NCBI GenBank assembly: GCA_030589225.1
Contig: JAUUWD010000166.1
Coordinates: 1-5,066, forward strand
DNA: 5,066 nucleotides
Direction of reading: 5' to 3'
From: Desulfobacteraceae bacterium
Lineage (GTDB): Bacteria; Desulfobacterota; DSM-4660; Desulfatiglandales; Desulfatiglandaceae
Below the pieces are notes generated by a model that worked only from the letters and a program-made list of their open reading frames with translations, did not search any database and was not told the DNA's origin. A program made the position numbers and the translations under genes. Each line of letters opens with the position of its first letter. The first letter of the stretch is position 1. This document shows positions 1 to 5,066 of this stretch, piece after piece.

Positions 1-1883
1 ACCTCACCCGTCTCCGTGTCAACTTCAACCTCGGCAAAATTGGCGCCGTAATATCCCGGCATGGCAGGCGCTACTCCCGAGGCAGTCCCAATTACCTGTT
101 CACAAACAGACATATCTTCGATCTGAACCTTCCTCATAAGATTGCCAAGACCGACACTGGTGGCCGGATTTTTCATGTTAAAAATTACGCCGTCCTTTAT
201 TTCCAGTTGATTCTCGTCCACACCGAGTTCCTTAGACGCAAACAAGAAAAGTTTCTTTTTGGCATCTGCAGCCGCCTTTTTCACTGCAAGTCCGCCGCAA
301 TATGTCTGTCGGCTGCCGTGAGTCCCTCCGTCTAAAGGCGTTGTGTCAGTATCGGTATCGGACACGGATATACGCTCAAAACCTATACCTAATTCCTCGG
401 CAGCGATCTGAGCCAGAACTGTTCTATTGCCCTGACCGTCGTCGGCCGCGGCTGTTACCAGATTAACGGAACCATCCGCATTGATCATAACGGTCGCGGA
501 GGCCGGGTCTGGCAACCCTTTAGCCGCACCGGTGCCGTGAAGCATGATAGCCACCCCGACCCCTCTCTTCTTTGTCCCTTCACCATTGCCTCTGGCCCTC
601 TTCTCCTTCCAGGCAAACGAGCCGGCCCCCTTTTCAAGGCATTCCTTCAGGCCGTTACTCCGGATTTCATCATTAAACACCGGGTCTATTTCACCCAGGC
701 CACGATAGTTTTTAAGCCTGAACTCCACAGGGTCCATACCGAGTTTGTCTGCTATCATGTCCATCTGTGATTCCTGGGCAAAGTTCATCTGCGGGTTTCC
801 ATAGCCTCTAAAGGCCCCGGCTAAAGATTTGTTTGTATAAACAGCGGTTGCATCAAAATCTACGTTTGGACATCTATATAGTCCCACACCTGTTGACAGG
901 CAATCAGCAATAACACCAATGTAATGCGTACCGTATCCCCCTGCATCCGCAACGATTTTTATGCTGTTGGCACACAAGATCCCGTCTCTGGTTATGCCTG
1001 TCTTCATGTCAATGACCATCGGGTGCCGCGTCTCCGTTGCCGTGAAGTCCTCCTCCCTGGTAAATGACATCCTCACCGGCCTGCCTGTCTTCCTGGATAA
1101 ATAACAGCACATGACTTCCAGCCCATGGATCAGGCCGCACCTGCCACCGAACGCGCCTCCTGTATATGGCTTGATTATTCTAATCCTGTTATTTGGCACC
1201 CCGAGCGCCCCGGCAAGATACATCTGGCTCCAGTGGGGAAGCTGCGTGGACGAATAAACAGTAAATTTTCCACCTGGGGCAAAGTCGGCTATACAGGTGC
1301 CTATAGGCTCAAGAGATGCATGCTTCTGTTTTGACGTGACATATCTATTCTCAATTATAATGTCGGCATCCATAAAACCCTGCTCAATATCACCAAACTG
1401 TTTGGCCACATGAAAGGCTATGTTGCCCCTTTCGTGGATCTTGACATTAGTTTTCTTTATGGCCTCAAACGGGTCAAACAGGGCCGGCAACTGCTCATAT
1501 TCCACGTGGATCAGCGACAGGGCCTCTGAAACAGTCTCTTCATCATCGGCGGCCACAGCCAGAACCGGATCCCCTATGAACCTGACTACATTATCGCGGA
1601 TGAACATTTGCTTCTTTTTCTTTTCGGTCCGGAGAAAAAACCAGTACTGGACAACCTTTGGAACCTCTTCTATTGTGGCTATGGCCCTAACGCCGGGAAG
1701 GCTTTTTACCTTAGTAATATCAATGTTAGTCACTCTGGCATGGGGATGCGGGCTGCGGAGGAGTTTGGCATGCAGCATGCCGTCCATCTTCAAATCTGTG
1801 GCATATTTGGCGCGGCCTGTAACCTTATCAATAGCGTCAATCCGTTTAAGGCTCTTGCCTACTACTGATAGTTTATCACTCAT
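1..1883 (-). CDS. Molybdopterin-binding catalytic subunit of a xanthine dehydrogenase/CO dehydrogenase-family hydroxylase (3' end missing)
   Basis: Large Mo-cofactor subunit of a three-subunit molybdenum hydroxylase. It carries out the substrate chemistry (hydroxylation, or dehydroxylation in the benzoyl-CoA reductase type) and passes electrons to the Fe-S and FAD subunits. The frame is open from the ATG at 1883 to the left edge, 627 residues; relatives have roughly 750-800, so the C-terminus with the catalytic Glu lies outside. Visible landmarks are the N-terminal VTGRAKYATDL (about 22-32), STQ (212-214), the Moco loop GGAFGGRCG (242-250), TREEDF followed by TRHP, AGAFRGYGNPQ (355-365, Arg359) and the DDGQG Moco contact (481-485). 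By ungapped comparison with bovine xanthine dehydrogenase, Glu802 corresponds to Cys249 and Arg880 to Asp327, so purine specificity is unlikely. The CoxL signature AYRCSFR is absent, which argues against form I CO dehydrogenase. The start follows an AAGGAAG ribosome-binding site (1891-1897) and overlaps the preceding gene by 8 bases. Family is very secure; substrate is unknown. Confidence 0.95.
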   Translation of the reverse strand, partial: MSDKLSVVGKSLKRIDAIDKVTGRAKYATDLKMDGMLHAKLLRSPHPHARVTNIDITKVKSLPGVRAIATIEEVPKVVQYWFFLRTEKKKKQMFIRDNVVRFIGDPVLAVAADDEETVSEALSLIHVEYEQLPALFDPFEAIKKTNVKIHERGNIAFHVAKQFGDIEQGFMDADIIIENRYVTSKQKHASLEPIGTCIADFAPGGKFTVYSSTQLPHWSQMYLAGALGVPNNRIRIIKPYTGGAFGGRCGLIHGLEVMCCYLSRKTGRPVRMSFTREEDFTATETRHPMVIDMKTGITRDGILCANSIKIVADAGGYGTHYIGVIADCLSTGVGLYRCPNVDFDATAVYTNKSLAGAFRGYGNPQMNFAQESQMDMIADKLGMDPVEFRLKNYRGLGEIDPVFNDEIRSNGLKECLEKGAGSFAWKEKRARGNGEGTKKRGVGVAIMLHGTGAAKGLPDPASATVMINADGSVNLVTAAADDGQGNRTVLAQIAAEELGIGFERISVSDTDTDTTPLDGGTHGSRQTYCGGLAVKKAAADAKKKLFLFASKELGVDENQLEIKDGVIFNMKNPATSVGLGNLMRKVQIEDMSVCEQVIGTASGVAPAMPGYYGANFAEVEVDTETGE

Positions 1884-2364
1884 GTTGCGCCTTCCTTATA
1901 GTTCTGGCTGCCTCAAGGACTGCCTTCACCTGCCTGTCATACCCTGTGCACCGGCAAAGATTGCCGGAGAGTCCTTTCCTTACCGCATCCTCAGACGGAT
2001 TTGGGTTATGGTCAAGTATCGCTTTTGAGGCCATGATCATGCCTGGCGTGCAATAGCCGCATTGTACCGCGGCATGCTTCACAAATGCTTCCTGTAAAGG
2101 ATGCAGTTCATCAGGCCTTTTTTGCAAACCTTCAATAGTTTGTATCTCCTTACCGTCCGTCTGGACAGCTAACGTCAGGCAGGATAATATGGCCCAGCCA
2201 TTGATATTGACAGTACATGCGCCACATTCGCCACTACCACAGCCCATTTTCGTCCCAGTCAATCCAAGCCTGTTTCGCAGAACATCGAGAAGTGTCTCGT
2301 ACGGCTCAACAGCCAGTTGGTACCGCCTGCCGTTTACGCTTATATTGAGGTTTATTTTTGCCAT
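1876..2364 (-). CDS. [2Fe-2S] iron-sulfur subunit of the molybdenum hydroxylase
   Basis: Small electron-transfer subunit, 162 residues, normal for the CoxS/HcrC/XdhC-like family. An N-terminal plant-type ferredoxin domain has Cys42, Cys47, Cys50 and Cys62 (GCGSGECGAC, then SC). A C-terminal helical domain binds the second [2Fe-2S] cluster through Cys102 and Cys105 (QCGYCTPGM) and Cys137 and Cys139 (LCRCTGY). Gln101 precedes the QCGYC cysteines, where relatives contact the pterin cofactor. All eight ligands are present, so the subunit should be functional. It should sit between the Mo site and FAD in the complex. I chose the ATG at 2364 over an in-frame start at 2385 because an AGGAGGT sits 7 bases upstream and MAKINLNISVNG matches the usual family N-terminus. 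It overlaps the FAD gene by 13 bases and the catalytic-subunit gene by 8. The residues after CRCTGY are DRQV rather than the common KIV-type ending, a minor variation. Confidence 0.97.
   Translation of the reverse strand: MAKINLNISVNGRRYQLAVEPYETLLDVLRNRLGLTGTKMGCGSGECGACTVNINGWAILSCLTLAVQTDGKEIQTIEGLQKRPDELHPLQEAFVKHAAVQCGYCTPGMIMASKAILDHNPNPSEDAVRKGLSGNLCRCTGYDRQVKAVLEAARTIRKAQHE
1891..1897 (-). promoter_or_regulatory. Shine-Dalgarno site for the catalytic subunit
   Basis: AAGGAAG on the minus strand, 7 bases before the ATG at 1883. It lies inside the last codons of the [2Fe-2S] subunit gene. It supports the overlapping ATGAGTGA start/stop arrangement and tight co-translation of the two subunits. 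Confidence 0.75.
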
Positions 2365-3230
2365 GTCCCGCACCTCCTGACACAATCTTCAAGGGCCCTT
2401 TTGACAAGTATTGGAACCATTTTCTTCCTATATCCAGCAGAGGCACGGACATCATCAATGGGTTTTGATTCTCCGGCAGCGGCCTCAGCAGATTCTTGAA
2501 TAAGTTCAGCATCAAGCCTTTTTCCGATGAGAAACTTTTCAGCCTTCTTTGCATAGACGGGTTTTTTGGCTACTGCGCCCAAGGCTATCCTGACATCTTC
2601 ACAATGGTCTTTTGAGCAGGTCAACCTGGCGGCAACATTGACTATTGCTATGTCAACGGAAGTTTGGTGATGCCTTAACTTTATAAATGATGCGCCGGTG
2701 GTTCTGGTAACAAGCGGTATATGTATTTCAACCAATAGTTCATCTTCTTTTAGTGTTGTTTTATTGACGTCTTCAAAGATGTCACTTATGGGTAATATTC
2801 TGCTTTCACCCTGGCCGGCTACTTTCGCGGTTGAGTCAAGAACCATTAGGGCTAATGAGAGGTCGGCCGCCGGGGAGGCATTACAGATATTGCCTCCAAT
2901 TGTAGCCATATTCCGTACTGCCGGTGTTGCCATTACACCTGCCGCCTCTGATAGCACAACGTAAGGTCCTGATGAGAGGATCTCTGAACTTTCGATCACG
3001 TCAACGGTTGTTGCGGCGCCTATCTTTATTCCATCATCATCTTTCCTTATATAGTTCAAATCGAGGTTAGCAACATCGATCAGACATTCTACTTCCGGGG
3101 GTTTAGTAACAAGAAGGTCTGTTCCACCGGCAATAAGTTTAGCTTTTTTGCCAAAATTTGAAAGAAGCTGTGCGGCCTCACTCAAGTTATTAGGGCGATG
3201 ATATTCGCTGGGTCGAAAAAAAGCGGTCAA
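2352..3230 (-). CDS. FAD-binding subunit of the molybdenum hydroxylase (CoxM/HcrB-like)
   Basis: Medium flavoprotein subunit, 292 residues, normal for the CoxM-like family. It binds FAD and exchanges electrons between the [2Fe-2S] subunit and an external acceptor or donor. The two FAD-binding motifs are clear: AGGTDLL at 34-40 and TIGGNICNASPAADL at 110-124. The N-terminal FRPSEYHRP and the C-terminal part (LGAVAKKPVYAKKAE, then ASAGYRKKMVPILVKRAL) match the family. Right after the second FAD motif the chain runs straight into SLALMVLD. The roughly 40-residue Cys-containing insertion that carries a [4Fe-4S] cluster in 4-hydroxybenzoyl-CoA reductase is absent. The start is a TTG at 3230; an in-frame stop lies eight codons upstream and no ATG or GTG fits the conserved N-terminus. 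A weak GGTGG-type ribosome-binding site (about 3234-3241) precedes it. The last nine codons double as the ribosome-binding site and start of the next gene. It follows the ligase gene by 125 bases. Confidence 0.95.
   Translation of the reverse strand: MTAFFRPSEYHRPNNLSEAAQLLSNFGKKAKLIAGGTDLLVTKPPEVECLIDVANLDLNYIRKDDDGIKIGAATTVDVIESSEILSSGPYVVLSEAAGVMATPAVRNMATIGGNICNASPAADLSLALMVLDSTAKVAGQGESRILPISDIFEDVNKTTLKEDELLVEIHIPLVTRTTGASFIKLRHHQTSVDIAIVNVAARLTCSKDHCEDVRIALGAVAKKPVYAKKAEKFLIGKRLDAELIQESAEAAAGESKPIDDVRASAGYRKKMVPILVKRALEDCVRRCGTWQK
2372..2378 (-). promoter_or_regulatory. Strong Shine-Dalgarno site for the [2Fe-2S] subunit
   Basis: AGGAGGT on the minus strand, 7 bases before the ATG at 2364. 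It fixes the start of the Fe-S subunit and rules out the in-frame start at 2385, which lies upstream of it. The site lies inside the FAD-subunit gene, where its AGG AGG codons encode Arg-Arg in the C-terminal VRRCGTWQK. Confidence 0.85.
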
Positions 3231-3272
3231 TTGCCACCACCAAAGAACAGTTTACAATATTAAGCTAATCTC

Positions 3273-3285
3273 CCGCTGCAAGCGG
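3273..3285. repeat. Small GC-rich hairpin CCGCT-GCA-AGCGG
   Basis: Five-base-pair stem (3273-3277 with 3281-3285) and a 3-base loop. It lies about 43 bases upstream of the TTG start of the FAD subunit. No T-tract follows on the minus strand, so it is not a standard intrinsic terminator. It may be incidental, or a weak mRNA-stabilising structure. Confidence 0.3.
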
Positions 3286-3293
3286 AATTAATC

Positions 3294-3310
3294 CTGTCAA
3301 AAATAGACAG
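3294..3310. repeat. Inverted repeat CTGTC-N7-GACAG
   Basis: Perfect 5-base arms (3294-3298 and 3306-3310) around an A/T-rich 7-base centre. This is either a short hairpin or a dyad of the size a dimeric regulator could bind. The left arm overlaps the minus-strand TTGACA. Arms this short can arise by chance, so functional confidence is low. Confidence 0.3.
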
Positions 3311-3355
3311 CTAAACTCCTATCCACTAACGCGGCAGAGCAGGGAATTCCGAAAT

Positions 3356-4648
3356 CTAATCATCCCTGTTATCAAATACCCGTTTGGTCTTTCTCTCAGA
3401 TCTCGGCAGAGACCCGTAATCTACTATCTCTATGTTTCCACTCACCAGTATTTGCTTCTTGATCTCTTCACCTATCTTTTTGCTAAGTTCCTCATCCTGA
3501 CTGCTGTCAATGCCCTGGTCGCGCTCCACTTTTACGGCCATATAGTCTTTTCCGTCAGCCTTCCTGTCCAGTATAATCTGGTACTCACTCCCAATCCCTT
3601 CGATCCCTGATAAGACGTGGTCAATCTGTCCCGGATAAATATTTACAGCGCGAAAGATGATCATGTCATCAGATCGACCCAGGAGCCGATCGTGCCGGGG
3701 TAAGATAGATCCACACGGGCACTGCCCGGGGATCAATCGGGTCAGGTCCCTTGTACGGTATCGGATCAGAGGGGCCGCTTCCTTTTTCAAGGTAGTTACC
3801 ACCATTTCCCCTATCTCTCCTTCAGGCACTGGTTTTAAGGTATCGGGATCCAGGATTTCCAGGATATAATAATCGGCCCAGTAATGGATTCCCGTATGGT
3901 GGACACAGTCTAATCCGGTTCCGGGACCGTAAAGCTCAGTCATGCCTGGTATGTCGAATAAATGCTCGATATCTAAAAGATCGTCAATCTGTTTTCTCAT
4001 GGAATCACTGGATCGCTCGGACCCAAAGATCATTTTCTTTAGATTTATCTTATCCCTTATATTTCTTTTTTCTACCTCCTCTGCCATAAGAAGACCCATA
4101 GAGGCAGTGCAGCAAAGGACAGTTGATTGAAAATCAACTAAAAACATACACTGCATGTCAATATTGCCTGGCCCGGCAGGAATGGCCATGGCACCAAATC
4201 GCTCGCAGCCCAGTTGAAAGCCAACACCGGCAGTCCATACCCCGTATCCAACCGCAATCTGCACCCGATCTTCTTTAGTTAAAGAAGCCATCTCATAACA
4301 CCTGGCAAAGAAATCTCCCCAGTCATCAATGTCCTTCTGCGTATAGCAAAGTACCTTTCTTTTGCCAGTTGTGCCGGATGAGGCATGAATACGGACAATA
4401 TCTTTAAAGGGGACTGCCCTCAATGGGAAAGGATAACCTTCCTGCAAGTCCTTAGCTGCTGTAAATGGTAGTCTTTTAATATCATCTAAGGAGCGAATGT
4501 CATCAGGTTTTACACCAGCTTCATCAAGGCTTTTTCTGTAGAAATCGGAACCTTGATAGACATGGTTTACTGTCCATCTTAAGCCTTTAAGCTGTAGATC
4601 CCTTAATTCCTCTTCTGTCTTAATGGCGGGCATAAAGCTCTTTGCCAT
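3356..4648 (-). CDS. PaaK-like phenylacetate/aryl--CoA ligase (AMP-forming)
   Basis: Adenylate-forming ligase that converts a carboxylic acid to its CoA thioester through an acyl-AMP, in the cytoplasm. At 430 residues it is full length for the PaaK family. Visible motifs are the phosphate loop HASSGTTGKRK (88-98), the aryl-pocket region YGVWTAGVGFQLGCERFG (135-152), GMTELYGPG (235-243), YRTRD (297-301, as in PaaK itself), the hinge GRSDDMIIFRAVNIYP (324-339) and the C-terminal catalytic lysine region PRSERKTKR with Lys420. The hinge has Ala334 where the PaaK consensus has Gly (RGVN). A CPCG pair (310-313) is usual for the family. The ATG at 4648 has an AGAGGT site (4659-4664) 10 bases upstream. 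It starts 24 bases after the TRAP permease stop. Context suggests it activates the acid imported by that transporter and supplies the CoA ester to the downstream Mo hydroxylase. Whether the acid is phenylacetate, a benzoate or another acid cannot be read from the sequence. Confidence 0.95.
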   Translation of the reverse strand: MAKSFMPAIKTEEELRDLQLKGLRWTVNHVYQGSDFYRKSLDEAGVKPDDIRSLDDIKRLPFTAAKDLQEGYPFPLRAVPFKDIVRIHASSGTTGKRKVLCYTQKDIDDWGDFFARCYEMASLTKEDRVQIAVGYGVWTAGVGFQLGCERFGAMAIPAGPGNIDMQCMFLVDFQSTVLCCTASMGLLMAEEVEKRNIRDKINLKKMIFGSERSSDSMRKQIDDLLDIEHLFDIPGMTELYGPGTGLDCVHHTGIHYWADYYILEILDPDTLKPVPEGEIGEMVVTTLKKEAAPLIRYRTRDLTRLIPGQCPCGSILPRHDRLLGRSDDMIIFRAVNIYPGQIDHVLSGIEGIGSEYQIILDRKADGKDYMAVKVERDQGIDSSQDEELSKKIGEEIKKQILVSGNIEIVDYGSLPRSERKTKRVFDNRDD

Positions 4649-4672
4649 AATATTTTTTACCTCTTTTAAAGA

Positions 4673-5066
4673 CTAATGTAACAATCCTGGTATAAATAAA
4701 ACAATTTGAGGAAAAATTATTATAATAATTATAGAGACAATACAGGCCGTTAAAAAAAAGCTTACACTTTTGAAAATAGTTCCAATTTCTATTTCTGGGG
4801 CCAATGCCTTGACTACGTATATATTGACGCCTACAGGCGGAGTTATTGCTCCCATTGTTGTCACCATAGTTAGGATTATAGAGTACCATACTGGATCGAA
4901 ACCAAGAGCAATTCCCAGTGGAAAGAAGATAGGTATAGTAAGCACCAGAAAACCCAGGGCATCCATAACACATCCACCTATTAAATATATCAACAATATG
5001 AATGCCAGAATGACATAAGGCGACACTGGAAGTGCAGCAGCAAAATCTGCTACTATAAACGTAATT
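4673..5066 (-). CDS. dctM: TRAP transporter large permease, C-terminal part (DctM type)
   Basis: The last 130 residues of the large membrane subunit of a tripartite ATP-independent periplasmic transporter. It couples ion flow to uptake of a carboxylate delivered by a periplasmic DctP-like protein. The reading frame continues past the right edge, so the start is outside; full-length relatives have about 425-440 residues. Counting from the edge, the conserved GGCVMDALGFLVLTIPIF (30-47) and the signature ITPPVGVN (74-81) are present. Hydrophobic segments flank these, and a final membrane helix with a run of six isoleucines follows. The frame is read through a GTG at 5026 that is an internal valine, not the start. 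The DNA is conspicuously AT-rich near the 3' end. DctP and DctQ genes would be expected to the right. The gene lies 24 bases from the CoA ligase, suggesting that the imported acid is the ligase substrate. Confidence 0.93.
   Translation of the reverse strand, partial: ITFIVADFAAALPVSPYVILAFILLIYLIGGCVMDALGFLVLTIPIFFPLGIALGFDPVWYSIILTMVTTMGAITPPVGVNIYVVKALAPEIEIGTIFKSVSFFLTACIVSIIIIIIFPQIVLFIPGLLH

Larger units (their letters stand above)
3231..3355. other. Intergenic gap between ligase and FAD subunit, with two small inverted repeats
   Basis: This is the only sizeable non-coding stretch, 125 bases. It contains two imperfect dyads (3273-3285 and 3294-3310, listed separately). Neither is followed by a T-run on the minus strand, so I do not call a terminator. 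A TTGACA reads on the minus strand at 3300-3295 but has no acceptable -10 hexamer 16-18 bases downstream. No small gene or RNA is apparent. It could be a plain spacer, an mRNA processing site, or a control region for the hydroxylase genes. Confidence 0.6.

Noticed and set aside
537..1334. Short plus-strand open frames (537-770 and 1125-1334)
   Set aside because: They are antisense to the continuous catalytic-subunit frame and have no convincing ribosome-binding site or recognisable product.
1..1883. Assignment of the catalytic subunit as form I CO dehydrogenase (CoxL)
   Set aside because: The AYRCSFR active-site signature is not present; the corresponding position reads GAFRGYGNP.
1420..2028. 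202-codon open frame on the plus strand
   Set aside because: It lies wholly antisense to the catalytic and Fe-S subunit genes, whose family motifs are unmistakable. The translation resembles no family I recognise.
2306..2554. 82-codon minus-strand open frame across the FAD/Fe-S junction
   Set aside because: It is a shadow of the two overlapping hydroxylase genes in a third frame, with no recognisable domain.
3272..3300. Possible sigma70 or sigma54 promoter on the minus strand starting at TTGACA
   Set aside because: The hexamer at 16-18 bases spacing is GC-rich and unlike TATAAT. The GG and GC pairs are 9 or 13 bases apart instead of the 10 needed for a -24/-12 promoter.
4715..4730. Perfect 16-base AT-only palindrome
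   Set aside because: It lies inside the isoleucine-rich last helix of the permease, where low-complexity ATA/ATT codons easily make such symmetry; there is no other sign of function.
4620..4973. 117-codon minus-strand open frame overlapping the TRAP permease and ligase start
   Set aside because: It is a different frame of the same strand as the permease. The permease frame carries the MD...PIF and ITPPVG signatures; this one is low-complexity, rich in Asn and Tyr.

Overview
All genes in the window lie on the minus strand and read right to left. They form what looks like one catabolic cluster. In transcription order it holds: the C-terminal end of a TRAP-transporter large permease (DctM type, 5066-4673, cut by the window edge); a complete PaaK-like aryl/phenylacetate--CoA ligase (4648-3356); and a three-gene molybdenum hydroxylase of the xanthine dehydrogenase / CO dehydrogenase superfamily. 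The hydroxylase genes are the FAD subunit (3230-2352), the [2Fe-2S] subunit (2364-1876) and the molybdopterin-binding catalytic subunit (1883 down to the left edge, cut after 627 residues).

The three hydroxylase genes overlap by 13 and 8 bases and are surely co-translated. The permease and ligase are 24 bases apart. The one real gap, 125 bases between ligase and FAD subunit, holds two small inverted repeats and no convincing terminator or promoter.

The simplest reading of how the genes work together is inference. A carboxylic acid is imported by the TRAP system, activated to its CoA thioester by the ligase, and then hydroxylated or reductively dehydroxylated by the Mo/Fe-S/FAD enzyme. The layout resembles 4-hydroxybenzoyl-CoA reductase loci. 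However, the FAD subunit lacks the [4Fe-4S]-carrying insertion typical of that enzyme, and the catalytic subunit lacks the purine-binding Glu and Arg of xanthine dehydrogenase. The substrate is therefore open.

The organism is probably an anaerobic or facultative bacterium of moderate GC content. A Desulfobacterota-like or other anaerobic aromatic degrader would fit the TRAP + PaaK-type ligase + Mo hydroxylase combination, but nothing here fixes the taxon. No RNA genes, mobile elements, CRISPR arrays or integration sites were seen. Apart from the unassigned substrate, I found no sign of a wholly new kind of system.
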